Part shown: one piece after another, positions 15,562 through 23,587 of the stretch
Layout of the letters: the number at the start of each line of letters is the position of its first letter
Numbering within the stretch: position 1 is the stretch's first letter
Source of the DNA: an uncultured bacterium
GTDB taxonomy: Bacteria > Verrucomicrobiota > Kiritimatiellia > RFP12 > UBA1067
Assembly (NCBI GenBank): GCA_902775595.1
Contig: CACYNF010000017.1
Span: 1-51,395 of the forward strand
Length of the DNA: 51,395 nt
Reading direction: 5' to 3'
Position numbers and translations under genes: made by a program
The notes under the pieces: generated by a model
Told to the model about the DNA's origin: nothing
Database searches by the model: none
Seen by the model: the letters and a program-made list of their open reading frames with translations, nothing else

Positions 15562-17379
15562 TCATTGCTTCCGCTCCAGGAATCTTCCCGTTCTATCGGC
15601 GGAGAACTTTCCGTCAGCATACGACACCGCGCCGTTCACCACGACGGCCTTCACTCCGCTCGAGAACTGATGCGGCTCGACGTACGTCGCCTTCGACGCA
15701 AACTCGCCTTCCTTCCAGATCGCGAGATCGGCAAACGCACCCTTCTCGATTACGCCGCGATGCGCGATGCCGAAGCGACGCGCGGGAACGGATGTCATGC
15801 GCGCAATCGCCTCTTCGCGCGAAACGCCGAGCGCCATGACGCGGCGGTAGAACTCGGGCATCGTGCCGTATGCGCGAGGATGCGGATGGTCCGCGCCGAG
15901 CGGTCCCCACGGCGCACGAAGAGACGCGTCGCTCCCAGGAACAATCCACGGACGAGAAAGAATTTTGTCGAGGTTGTCTTCGCTCATCCCAAAGAAGAAC
16001 GCGCCAGTCTTGCAGCCGTCAAGCTCTAGGATGCGGCAGATGAGCTCTCCTGGTAGGGACGCGTCTCTGACGCGTCCGCGGTCGCCTCGTATCCCCCGAG
16101 CGAAGCGAGCCGCGTCAGCGGTCGCTAGAGGGGTGAGAGGCGCCCCTACCAAATGCGGCCCCACAATGTCGCCCATCGCGCATTGTGAACACAAAATTTC
16201 AGCAACTGTCTTGCCGCTGAGTGGCTTTGTCGCCTCGTGCCACGTGCCCCCGATCATCACCGTGTCCGACGCGTTGATCTCGGCGACAATCTTCGCCCTC
16301 GTCGCGGGATCTGCGAGACGCGCCATCTCCGCGGGCGCGGCGCCTTCCTGCGCCCAGTCGGGAAGGACAATGTCGAGATCTGTTCCCGCCGCGCAGAACG
16401 GATAGCGGTCGCTCCCGAGAAGAAGCCCGTCGCCAATCGCGTTCTCGATTTTTTCAAGCACTGCGTCGATCTTGTGCCAATTGCGCTTGCCGCTCGTCTT
16501 GAGGTGCGAGATCTCGGCGCGGATTCCCGTCGCCTTCACGAGGTCGATCACTTCGTCAATCGCCTCGAGAATCCTGTCGCCCTCCGAGCGCATGTGCGTC
16601 GCATAGAATCCGCCGCGCTCCGCTGCGACCTTTGCAAGCGCGACGACTTCTTCGGGCGTCGAGTATTTCCCCGGCTGGTAGATGAGCCCCGTCGTGAGGC
16701 CCCAGCCGCCGGCGTCGAGGGACTCGGCGAGAAGTCGCTGCATCTCCTTTAGCTCGTCCGGCGTCGCCGCGCGTCCGGCATAGCCGACGACGGATGAGCG
16801 GAGAGTGTTGTGGCCGACAAACTGAATCGTGTTTATCGCGGGCTTCGCCGCTTCGAGTACTGTGCGGTACTCAGCGAGCGAGCGCCACGTCAGACGCTCG
16901 CCGAGAAGCGCCGCCCAGTCGCTGGAGAGACGCGCTTCGCCGTAGCGCGGCGCAACCGAGCCGCCGCACTGGCCGTTGATTTCGGTCGTCACGCCCTGTG
17001 AGATTTTCGACGGCGCGTCTGGCTCGAGGACGAGGTATGCGTCGGAGTGCGCGTGGGCGTCGATGAAGCCGGGGCTTACGATGCAGCCGGACGCGTCGAT
17101 GGTCGCAGCTTTGCTATTTCGAACAGTGGGGTCTGACCCCATGGTTGCCGTAGGGCAACTCGTGGTAGGGACGGCACTCACCCCTCTAGCGACCGCTGAC
17201 GCGGCTCGCTTCGCTCGGGGGATACGTGCCGTCCGCGGACGCGTTGGAAACGCGTCCCTACCATGTGACGCCGTAGGAATGACATCTACGATCCTGTCGC
17301 CGTCAATGACAACGTCGCCATGGAACCCTGGCTTCCCCGAGCCATCAACAACCAAACCATTCTGTATTATCAGCGTCAT
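15562..17379 (-). CDS. N-acyl-D-amino-acid deacylase-like amidohydrolase with two in-frame repeat insertions
   Basis: 605 residues; relatives of the D-aminoacylase/dihydroorotase-like amidohydrolase superfamily are usually ~480-530. The family would remove acyl groups from N-acyl-D-amino acids. Seen: N-terminal beta-sandwich start (IIQNGLVVDGSGKPG), the metal-binding SPGFIDAHAHSD, GVTTEINGQCGGS, an internal H-x-R region ATHMRSEGD, and the C-terminal AFADLAIW. The excess length comes from two foreign blocks: about residues 39-72 (17163-17263) and about 410-443 (16051-16151), each encoded by a family A palindrome with a 48-bp family B element inside it. Both keep the frame. The first lies in the N-terminal beta domain, the second in a loop of the barrel. 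Whether the enzyme is active is untested. Confidence 0.85.
   Translation of the reverse strand: MTLIIQNGLVVDGSGKPGFHGDVVIDGDRIVDVIPTASHGRDAFPTRPRTARIPRAKRAASAVARGVSAVPTTSCPTATMGSDPTVRNSKAATIDASGCIVSPGFIDAHAHSDAYLVLEPDAPSKISQGVTTEINGQCGGSVAPRYGEARLSSDWAALLGERLTWRSLAEYRTVLEAAKPAINTIQFVGHNTLRSSVVGYAGRAATPDELKEMQRLLAESLDAGGWGLTTGLIYQPGKYSTPEEVVALAKVAAERGGFYATHMRSEGDRILEAIDEVIDLVKATGIRAEISHLKTSGKRNWHKIDAVLEKIENAIGDGLLLGSDRYPFCAAGTDLDIVLPDWAQEGAAPAEMARLADPATRAKIVAEINASDTVMIGGTWHEATKPLSGKTVAEILCSQCAMGDIVGPHLVGAPLTPLATADAARFARGIRGDRGRVRDASLPGELICRILELDGCKTGAFFFGMSEDNLDKILSRPWIVPGSDASLRAPWGPLGADHPHPRAYGTMPEFYRRVMALGVSREEAIARMTSVPARRFGIAHRGVIEKGAFADLAIWKEGEFASKATYVEPHQFSSGVKAVVVNGAVSYADGKFSADRTGRFLERKQ
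16051..16151. repeat. Family A element with nested family B copy, in frame in the amidohydrolase gene
   Basis: TGGTAGGG ... CCCTACCA outer arms; hairpin 1 is GACGCGTC-TCT-GACGCGTC; the second hairpin (GGTCGCCTC/GAGGCGCC) has a 48-bp family B element (16089-16136) in its loop. The product peptide includes LTPLATADAARFARGIRG. Confidence 0.85.
16089..16136. repeat. Family B 48-bp repeat nested in family A hairpin 2
   Basis: Unit GTATCCCCCGAGCGAAGCG ... CGGTCGCTAGAGGGGTGA, exactly 16 codons long. Copies at 17178-17225 (opposite orientation relative to the gene) and about 40352-40399 in mnmG. Open in both frames in which it is used. Confidence 0.8.
17163..17263. repeat. Family A element with nested family B copy, in frame near the amidohydrolase N-terminus
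   Basis: Outer arms TGGTAGGG and CCCTACCA; hairpin 1 GGCAC/GTGCC carries family B (17178-17225) in its loop; hairpin 2 is GGACGCGTT-GG-AAACGCGTCC. It encodes the RIPRAKRAASAVARGVS peptide of the protein. Confidence 0.85.
17178..17225. repeat. Family B 48-bp repeat nested in family A hairpin 1
   Basis: Reverse orientation of the 16089-16136 copy and essentially identical to it. Its ends fall exactly in the 3-nt loop position of the GGCAC/GTGCC hairpin. Confidence 0.8.
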
Positions 17380-17611
17380 TATAATTTATTCGTCTGGGGT
17401 ATTGATTTTTAACGCAGAGTCGCAGAGACGCAGAGTAGTATTGTAGCTCTTTGAAGTTTTCTCCGTATCTATCTTTCTCTGCGCACTTTGCGTCTCTCGG
17501 CACTCGCTTCGCTCGGCTTGGCTCGCTACGAATCGCGAGCCCCGCTTGCGCGGCGGTTACGCGTCTCTGCGTTAAAATATTTCGTGGTTATCCACATTTC
17601 CCTATTAACTC
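17380..17611. repeat. Gene-free spacer with family E fragments
   Basis: Contains TAACGCAGAGTCGCAGAG (about 17410-17428), a reverse-oriented CGTCTCTGCGTTAAAAT (about 17560-17577) and, between them, a GC-rich CTCGCTTCGCTCGGCTTGGC stretch related to families B and D. No reading frame with protein character and no tRNA were seen. Confidence 0.6.
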
Positions 17612-18805
17612 TCACTCTTCGAACTTGAAACACAGCGGGCGCCAGCAGGGAATCGGCTCGCCGACTGGCTTAAGCTCGCACTTCTCGCGGTCGAAGGCGT
17701 ATACCTGAATCTCGTTCGACATCTTGTGGCCGACGACCATGAACTTCTCGCCCGGCATCAGCTCAAAGTCTCGCGGGAACTTGCCCGTCAGCTTCGCGAC
17801 ATTCTTCATCGTGAGCGTGCCGTCTTCGTTCACGGCGAAGAACGCGATCGAGTCGTGCCCGCGGTTTGACGCCATCAGTATCTTCCCGTCCGCCGTCGAC
17901 TTTATTGCCGCGGCCTTCGTCTCGGTCTCCTTAAGCGCACATCCCTCTGGCAGCATCGACCACTTGCCGATGCGAGTGAATGGTAGGGACGGCTCTCCGA
18001 GCCGTCCGCGGGCGTCTTGGAAAGACGCCCCTACCAAATTTGGCGTCCCCTTGGCTACCGCATAGCTCGTAACCGTCGACGACAGCTCATTCACCACAAA
18101 GAGGAACTTCCCGTCATTCGAGAAAATCGCGTGGCGCGGGCCGTCGCCAGGATCGGCCTTCAGCGTGACAACTGGCTTATCAAGTCCACCCGGCTTCTTG
18201 TAGTCGTAGAAGTTCACCCTGTCGCAGCCAAGGTCGCACACACCCATAAGCTTACCGTCGGGCGTGTAGAACGTCTGGTGCGCGAACGCCTTTTGCTGGC
18301 GGTCCTTGCGCGGACCAACCGCATCGTTAGGCAGCGCGGCGCTCTGGTAGGGGCGTGTTTCCAACACGCCCGCGGACGCCTGGGGATAGGCGTCCCTACC
18401 AAATGTAGCACCCCGCTCGTCCAACGCCATCACTCCGTAAATCCCCGACCAGTAAACCGCAACCGACATGACGCTCTCGTCTGGCGAAAGCGCGACGTGG
18501 CACGGCGTCTCGCACGGAAGTTCGGCGAGCTTCGTCATCTTGCCGATGCGGTGATTCTCGACGTCGAACTTGACAATCGCGCCGTGCGACTTGTTGTCGA
18601 CCTTCTCCGCGACGACGGAGTAGAGAGTCTTGCCGTCCTTGGAGAGCTGGAAGTACGTCGTTCCCTCGCAGCCGTTCACCGACTGGACGATTTTCGCCGC
18701 CCCAGTCTCTGTGTCGCACTCGAGAACCTTTAGCGCGTCCTTGTCGGGCGAGCCCGTGTTGCATCCGACGATGCAGTAGACTGTGGCGGCGATCATTGTG
18801 TTCAT
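17612..18805 (-). CDS. Lactonase-type seven-bladed beta-propeller with two in-frame repeat peptides
   Basis: 397 residues. Repeated blade motifs (FQLSKDGKTLYSV, VALSPDESVMSVA, AIFSNDGKFLFVVNE, KSTADGKILMASNRGHDS, FELMPGEKFMVVGHK) mark the lactonase/6-phosphogluconolactonase-like propeller family, which in known members hydrolyses sugar lactones such as 6-phosphogluconolactone. Two inserts interrupt the blades: GATFGRDAYPQASAGVLE (18345-18401) and LVGASFQDARGRLGEPSLP (17981-18036), both from family A elements, both in frame. The start overlaps the upstream SGNH-hydrolase stop... in fact the ATG at 18805 overlaps the TGA of the 18802-20271 gene; the Met at residue 4 is an alternative. Substrate unproven. 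Confidence 0.85.
   Translation of the reverse strand: MNTMIAATVYCIVGCNTGSPDKDALKVLECDTETGAAKIVQSVNGCEGTTYFQLSKDGKTLYSVVAEKVDNKSHGAIVKFDVENHRIGKMTKLAELPCETPCHVALSPDESVMSVAVYWSGIYGVMALDERGATFGRDAYPQASAGVLETRPYQSAALPNDAVGPRKDRQQKAFAHQTFYTPDGKLMGVCDLGCDRVNFYDYKKPGGLDKPVVTLKADPGDGPRHAIFSNDGKFLFVVNELSSTVTSYAVAKGTPNLVGASFQDARGRLGEPSLPFTRIGKWSMLPEGCALKETETKAAAIKSTADGKILMASNRGHDSIAFFAVNEDGTLTMKNVAKLTGKFPRDFELMPGEKFMVVGHKMSNEIQVYAFDREKCELKPVGEPIPCWRPLCFKFEE
17981..18036. repeat. Family A element, in frame in the lactonase gene (copy 1)
   Basis: 56 bp: TGGTAGGG, hairpin GACGGCTC-TCC-GAGCCGTC, CCGCG, hairpin GGCGTCTT-GG-AAAGACGCC, CCTACCA. The second hairpin is identical to that of the ABC ATPase copy at 13011. 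Confidence 0.9.
18345..18401. repeat. Family A element, in frame in the lactonase gene (copy 2)
   Basis: 57 bp: TGGTAGGG, hairpin GCGTGTTT-CC-AACACGC, CGCG, hairpin GACGCC-TGGGGATA-GGCGTC, CCTACCA. It is read in the opposite orientation to the 17981 copy relative to the hairpin order, giving a different peptide. Confidence 0.85.
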
Positions 18806-20271
18806 TTCCCGCAGACCTTCTTGAAGTACGGGAGCACGGATGGCAGCCAGACCTCGGCGTAGCCCTGCGCATTCGGGTGGCAGTGGTCGGGCATGAGCGC
18901 GATGTTGTCGCCCTTCTCGTCGAGGAACTTAGAGTTGAAGTCGACCCAGACGACCTTCTTCCCGTCCGCGAAGCCCTTTATGATCGCATTGGCCTTCTCG
19001 TTGTTGATGCGCTTTGCATCCGCGTCGTTCGCGCCAAACGGGAAGATCGGGAGAAGCAGTGTCGTCGCCTCTGGCTGCTTGCGGGCAATGAGGTCGAGTA
19101 TCCTGCGTATTCCGTCTGCAATTGCCTCCGGCTTGTCGTTCCTGTGCCATGTGTTGTTCGTGCCGATCATGAGCATGACGCACTTCGCCTTGTAGCCGTC
19201 GAGCTCGCCGCCGTACTCGCCGCGCCAGATCAGATGCTGCGTCTGGTCGCCGGAGTAGCCGATGTCGAGGACGGAGTACGTCTTGCGGAGCTCGTCGAGC
19301 GACGCCTTGCCGTTGCTCTCCCAGTTGTGGGTGATGGAGTCGCCGAAGAAGACGAGATCGATTTCGCCGCCGCATTCGGAGATCTGGTTGCGCTTAGCGA
19401 GAAGCCGGTCGAGCCACCAGTCCTGCGCACCATAGCCCTCGTTGCGGATGCGCGACGCCGGAAACACGCTGAGCTGCTGATCCATGCGGTAGACTCTGTC
19501 GTTGATGTGTGACGCATAGCGGTTCGCCGGCGCGGGAAGCTTGCCGTCGGAAAGCGCGAAGTCGATGTACGGCTTGACGGCGGAGTACCAGATTTCGTAG
19601 CCGAGGGCGTTGGGGTGGAGACGATCGGGGAAGACGTCGGGCGAGAGCTTGCCGTCGGCCGTGAGGAACTGGTCGTTGAAGTCGCACCAAAAGATCGTCT
19701 TGCCGTCGCAGAACTTCTGCACCTCCCTGTTCACGATTTCATTGCGGATGCGCTGCGGATCGTCGGCCGTCGCGCCGCGCGGAAAGATCGCCGTCAGGAC
19801 TATCGTCGCCTTCGGCTGCTTCGCGCGGATTGTCTTCAGTATCTCGCGGATGCCGAGAATCGTATCGCCCGGCGGCTCCTTTTCGATCGGGAAGTGTCCG
19901 GTGTTGTTCGTGCCGATCATGAGGAGGACGCACTTCGCCTCGTAGCCGTCGAGCTCGCCGCCCTCGTTGAGGCGCCAGAGGACGTGCTCCGTGCGGTCGG
20001 CGGAGACGCCGAGGTCGAGCATCTTCATGTCGCCTTCGGAGAAGTACTTCCCGAGCTGCGCCTTGCCGTGCGATTCCCAGAAGTGCGTGATCGAGTCGCC
20101 GATGAATACGACCTTCGCGCCGCCGTTCGTCACGACCTCCATCTTTTCGGCGTGGCGTTTCCTCTGCCATGCGTTCTCCTTGCCGTAGTCGTCGTGCGAG
20201 ACGGCGCGGATCGTCGCGAACGCGGACGCGGCGCAAAGCGCCGCCGCAATAGTCACTATTGTTTTTTTCAT
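18802..20271 (-). CDS. Tandem double SGNH/GDSL hydrolase, exported
   Basis: 489 residues from the ATG at 20271; an adjacent ATG at 20274 is possible, but the GGAGG at 20276-20280 would then be too close. Signal peptide (KKTIVTIAAALCAASAFA). Two copies of one SGNH domain follow: the first has FIGDSITHFW, LMIGTNN, and DRLHPNALGY; the second FFGDSITHNW, LMIGTNN and DHCHPNAQGY. Each has the nucleophile Ser (GDS), the Asn of block III and the Asp-x-x-His pair, so both halves look catalytically complete. The family (platelet-activating-factor acetylhydrolase-like) removes acetyl or acyl groups, often from polysaccharides. With the amidohydrolase and propeller downstream it may act in carbohydrate or cell-wall breakdown. 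Confidence 0.85.
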   Translation of the reverse strand: MKKTIVTIAAALCAASAFATIRAVSHDDYGKENAWQRKRHAEKMEVVTNGGAKVVFIGDSITHFWESHGKAQLGKYFSEGDMKMLDLGVSADRTEHVLWRLNEGGELDGYEAKCVLLMIGTNNTGHFPIEKEPPGDTILGIREILKTIRAKQPKATIVLTAIFPRGATADDPQRIRNEIVNREVQKFCDGKTIFWCDFNDQFLTADGKLSPDVFPDRLHPNALGYEIWYSAVKPYIDFALSDGKLPAPANRYASHINDRVYRMDQQLSVFPASRIRNEGYGAQDWWLDRLLAKRNQISECGGEIDLVFFGDSITHNWESNGKASLDELRKTYSVLDIGYSGDQTQHLIWRGEYGGELDGYKAKCVMLMIGTNNTWHRNDKPEAIADGIRRILDLIARKQPEATTLLLPIFPFGANDADAKRINNEKANAIIKGFADGKKVVWVDFNSKFLDEKGDNIALMPDHCHPNAQGYAEVWLPSVLPYFKKVCGK

Positions 20272-20281
20272 CATGCCTCCA

Positions 20282-20368
20282 TTTCCTTTATCCTTGAATG
20301 TTTTGGCCATGTAGAACATGTAGATCGTGTAGATACTCTTCTTGCATGTTTCTACACGTTCTACACGG
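20282..20368. repeat. Family F repeat block
   Basis: Between the SGNH gene start and the UPF0210 gene stop. Holds CATGTAGAACATGTAGATC and TCTACACGTTCTACACGG words in inverted arrangement, related to the block at 15505-15561. No gene. Confidence 0.65.
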
Positions 20369-21730
20369 CTAATTTTTGAACGAATGAATCGGAGCAGGTA
20401 TTCTTCCCTTGCGGGCGATCATCCTCTCGCACGAGAACTTCGAGACTTTCATCACCGGCGCGTGGCCGAGAAGCCCGCCGAACTCCACCGAGTCGCCGAC
20501 CTTCTTCCCCGCGACGGGAATGATCCTCACTGCGGTCGTCTTCTGGTTAACCATGCCGATCGCGGCTTCGTCGGCGATTATCCCAGAGATCGTCGAGGCG
20601 GAAGTCGAGCCAGGGACGGCGATCATGTCGAGGCCGACGGAGCATACGCACGTCATCGCCTCGAGCTTCTCGATGGTCAGGGCGCCGGCGTTCACCGCGT
20701 CGATCATCCCCTGGTCTTCGGAGACGGGAATGAAAGCGCCCGAAAGCCCGCCGACGTAAGAGCTCGCCATCACGCCGCCCTTCTTCACCTGGTCGTTGAG
20801 GAGCGCGAGCGCGGCAGTCGTGCCGGGGGCTCCCGGATGGTCAAGGCCGATCTCCCTCAGGATGTCCGCGACCGAGTCGCCGATCGCCGGCGTCGGCGCG
20901 AGAGAGAGGTCGATGATCCCGAAGGGAACGCCGAGGCGCTTCGACGCCTCCTGGGCGACGAGCTGGCCGACGCGCGTGATCTTGAACGCCGTCTTCTTTA
21001 TCGTCTCGCAGAGAGTCTCGAAGCCGACTCCGCGGCAAGTGTGCCGCAGGACGTGGTTGACGACGCCTGGTCCCGAGACGCCGACGTTGATGACTGCGTC
21101 CGCCTCGCTCACGCCGTGGAACGCGCCGGCCATGAAGGGATTGTCGTCAGGAGCGTTGCAGAGGACGACGAGCTTGGCGCAGCCGATCGAGCTCTTCGTC
21201 TTAGCTGCCGTCTCCTTCACGATCTCGCCCATGAGCCGCACGGCGTCCATGTCGATGCCGGTCTTCGTCGAGCCGACGTTGACGGAGGAGCAGACGCGCT
21301 CGGTCGCGGCCATGGCCTCGGGGATGGAGCGGATGAGAAGCTCGTCGGCGGGAGTCATTCCCTTCGAGACGATCGCCGAGTAGCCGCCGATGAAGTTGAT
21401 GCCGAGTTTCTTCGCCGCGCGGTCGAGGGTCTTCGCAATCCTGACGAAGTCGGACGGCTTCTTGCAGCACGCGGAGCCGACGATCGCGGCGGGCGTTATC
21501 GAGACGCGCTTGTTGACGACGGGGATGCCGAACTCGCGGCCGATGTCGTCGCCTGTCTTCACGAGGTCTTTCGCGAGGCGCGTGATCTTCGCGTAGATCT
21601 TGTCGCACGTCTTCTTGACCGACGCGTCGGCGCAGTCAAGGAGCGAGATGCCCATCGTGATCGTCCGGACGTCGAGGTTCTCCTCGAGAATCATCCGGTT
21701 TGTTTCAAGAACTTCAGAGATATTGATCAT
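20369..21730 (-). CDS. UPF0210 (DUF711) family protein
   Basis: 453 residues, the usual family length. The start [14 protein letters not shown] and the motifs [40 protein letters not shown] and [15 protein letters not shown] are typical of UPF0210 proteins, whose fold is related to pyruvate-formate-lyase-like enzymes but whose reaction is not established. In many bacteria it follows a small ACT-domain gene (UPF0237), exactly as here (21837-22109), which suggests that the ACT protein senses a small ligand for it. A family A palindrome separates the two genes. Cytoplasmic; no signal peptide. Confidence 0.9.
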   Translation of the reverse strand: MINISEVLETNRMILEENLDVRTITMGISLLDCADASVKKTCDKIYAKITRLAKDLVKTGDDIGREFGIPVVNKRVSITPAAIVGSACCKKPSDFVRIAKTLDRAAKKLGINFIGGYSAIVSKGMTPADELLIRSIPEAMAATERVCSSVNVGSTKTGIDMDAVRLMGEIVKETAAKTKSSIGCAKLVVLCNAPDDNPFMAGAFHGVSEADAVINVGVSGPGVVNHVLRHTCRGVGFETLCETIKKTAFKITRVGQLVAQEASKRLGVPFGIIDLSLAPTPAIGDSVADILREIGLDHPGAPGTTAALALLNDQVKKGGVMASSYVGGLSGAFIPVSEDQGMIDAVNAGALTIEKLEAMTCVCSVGLDMIAVPGSTSASTISGIIADEAAIGMVNQKTTAVRIIPVAGKKVGDSVEFGGLLGHAPVMKVSKFSCERMIARKGRIPAPIHSFKN

Positions 21731-21762
21731 CTTAATTTCGTATTCCTGGTTTCAATTTTTCT

Positions 21763-21818
21763 TGGTAGGGGCGCGCCTCCGTCGCGCCCGCGGACGCGTT
21801 GGAAACGCGTCCCTACCA
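21763..21818. repeat. Family A element, intergenic copy
   Basis: TGGTAGGG, hairpin GCGCGCC-TCC-GTCGCGC, CCGC, hairpin GGACGCGTT-GG-AAACGCGTCC, CTACCA, between the UPF0237 and UPF0210 genes. The only full copy of the family outside a gene in this window. Confidence 0.9.
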
Positions 21819-21836
21819 AATTTAACCATTCCTTTC

Positions 21837-22109
21837 TTACACTCGGTGCATCTTCTCGAATATCTCGCTCTTCTGGCAGCGGATCCTCATGCCCATGCCG
21901 GTGCCGAGCTTCGCGAGCTCCGCGCCGAGCTTGTCGAATGTCTTCTTGTACTTCGCCGCGTCGACGATCATCATCATGTTGAAGAAACCGCCGGTGACGG
22001 TCTGGCTGATGTCGAGGATGTTGATGTTTTCCTTGGCGAGGTAGGTGCAGGTTTTCGCGAGAATGCCGACGGCGTCCTTACCGACGACGGTAATGATAAT
22101 CTTTTTCAT
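21837..22109 (-). CDS. ACT-domain protein, UPF0237 family
   Basis: 90 residues, the full family length: a single ACT domain (KKIIITVVGKDAVGILAKT, then a second helix and strand) with the conserved GMRIRCQ near the C-terminus. ACT domains bind amino acids or other small molecules. It is encoded directly upstream of UPF0210, its usual partner. The region between its promoter (-10 at 22188) and the ATG holds two direct copies of a GTGAxxxxACGGCCAC word and an AGGAGG that is too far from the ATG to be its ribosome site. Confidence 0.9.
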   Translation of the reverse strand: MKKIIITVVGKDAVGILAKTCTYLAKENINILDISQTVTGGFFNMMMIVDAAKYKKTFDKLGAELAKLGTGMGMRIRCQKSEIFEKMHRV

Positions 22110-22187
22110 GGTGATTTCACGGCCACTTCATTGTGATGAAACGGCCACCTTTGAATGCTTTTCCGATGTATAGCCTCCTTGGGGCAT

Positions 22188-22196
22188 ATTATACCA
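22188..22196 (-). promoter_or_regulatory. Extended -10 promoter for UPF0237-UPF0210
   Basis: TGGTATAAT on the minus strand, about 80 nt before the ATG at 22109; no -35 box is recognisable. It predicts a 5' leader of about 70 nt. Confidence 0.65.
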
Positions 22197-22226
22197 AAAA
22201 CGCGCCTGGGCGGCGGCATCTTGTCG

Positions 22227-22494
22227 GACTCACTACCGCTCCGCGTCCGTTCGTCCGACTAACGTGAAGCCCCTCTCAAAGAGCGATACAATGACGCCGA
22301 GAATCAAGGCGCGAAGAGGCGAGGGGGGATGAGGGGAGGGGGGGGGACGAGGGGTGGGCGAGGCGAAGGAGAAGGTGGTGGTGCGGTGGGCAGAAGAGGA
22401 ATGCCGAGAAGAGGCGAGGGGGGATGGATAAACGGACGCGTGTTGATTGATGTTGGCGTGGGACGGACGAACGGACGCGGAGCGGGAGTAAGTC
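22227..22494. repeat. Long inverted repeat flanking low-complexity DNA
   Basis: Two 33-nt arms (22227-22259 and 22462-22494) pair with about 30 of 33 positions; shared core CCGCTCCGCGTCCGTTCGTCC. The 200 bp between them are purine-rich with repeated GAAGAGGCGAGGGGGGATG words (near 22313 and 22410). No credible gene in 22200-22700. It looks like a small non-autonomous element or its remains. Confidence 0.7.
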
Positions 22495-22708
22495 CGTCAT
22501 GCGACCGCTACATCAAACTAATCCTAAATCGGCAGCTGAAGTTGCACTCGTTATTTATATCTCGCGCAGAGGCGCTGAGACGCTGAATTTTTTGTGACTC
22601 ATTGGATGATTTTCTATGTTCTGGTTATTCACCATTTGGGTAAAGCGACTTGACGTATCAAAGCCGAACTCGCGGACAAGGGCCAAGTTAGGGGCCGAAC
22701 TTGCTGAA

Positions 22709-23584
22709 TCAAAGCCGGATGTATCGCGAAAGCTTTTCCTCGAGAACGGACTCTATGTCCTCAAGGTCGCGCCAGTCAAGAGAAATGAGCTTCTTCCCGG
22801 CCCTCTGATACAAAAACTTCTTCTCGCTCTTTCTCGCGAGATAGTCCTGCTCCTGCATCCCCCAGTATTCAATGTAGAGGTCAAACTCCGGCAAATAGAA
22901 ATCTGGCCTAATCGACACGTCGCCGGCGATCCTGTACCGCTCGTCGTACACATACTCGATCCTCTTGCGCGACAGCCAGTCGCCGATCCTCTTCTCCCCG
23001 CGCGACTGCACGGCCACATCATCCGCCGTCCTAAGCCTTTTCGCCGATGCGACGTCCGCCTCGAAATTCCTCTCCTCGAGAATCCTCTCGTCAAGACAAT
23101 GACGGCAGTAGGGCTTCCCGTACCTATCTATCCCCGCCGCCGACTCCTCCTTCGTGACCGGCCGTCTGCACCGTGCACACCAGTGCTTCCTGCGCGACTC
23201 GGCTTCCCTGATCACCATCTCCGCCGCCGCCGCGCAGTCGTTCGCCGCCGCACGCACGTAATCGGCATGCGTCGCATTGCGCGCTATGTCCTTGATGTCC
23301 GCAACCATCTGGTCCGTCATCCCGACGCACATCTCAAGCGCCCTGAGCTCGTATTGAAGAACCTGTTCCCGCGTCTCCCTCGTCGCGGCCATGTAAAGTG
23401 GAATGCAGAACGCCTTCCTCAGGTCGCCGGAAATCGACATCAGCTTCCGAGCGGCGCTCGCGGCGGCGCGCCTGACCGCCGGCGACGGATTCGAAAGCAG
23501 CGAGACGATCTCGGTCCAGGCGGAAGTCCTGCCTTCGCTGCCGATTTCAACGGCCCTCTTCCGCTCTGCCTCGCCGACCGCCAT
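22709..23584 (-). CDS. HEAT-like/zinc-binding protein with PD-(D/E)XK-type nuclease domain
   Basis: 291 residues. N-terminal helical part (about 20-130) resembles HEAT repeats (NPSPAVRRAAASAARKL). A four-Cys module follows (CARCRRPV ... CRHC, about 143-170). The C-terminal 100 residues (SRGEKRIGDWL, RIEYVYDERY, IRPDFYLPEFDLYIEYWGM, then Lys in SEKKFLY) match the restriction-like domain found at the N-terminus of some helicase-IV-type and DUF559-like proteins, with candidate catalytic Glu, Asp (PDF), Glu (EYW) and Lys. DNA end or damage processing is plausible but unproven. It is 3 nt downstream of an HTH/zinc-ribbon gene, so the two are probably co-expressed. Confidence 0.65.
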   Translation of the reverse strand: MAVGEAERKRAVEIGSEGRTSAWTEIVSLLSNPSPAVRRAAASAARKLMSISGDLRKAFCIPLYMAATRETREQVLQYELRALEMCVGMTDQMVADIKDIARNATHADYVRAAANDCAAAAEMVIREAESRRKHWCARCRRPVTKEESAAGIDRYGKPYCRHCLDERILEERNFEADVASAKRLRTADDVAVQSRGEKRIGDWLSRKRIEYVYDERYRIAGDVSIRPDFYLPEFDLYIEYWGMQEQDYLARKSEKKFLYQRAGKKLISLDWRDLEDIESVLEEKLSRYIRL

Positions 23585-23587
23585 CGG

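Noticed and set aside
20342-21982. A 546-codon open frame on the plus strand
   Set aside because: It is antisense to the well-recognised UPF0210 gene, has Arg/Asp/Ala composition typical of the shadow of GC-rich genes and no domain; rejected as an artefact of codon bias.
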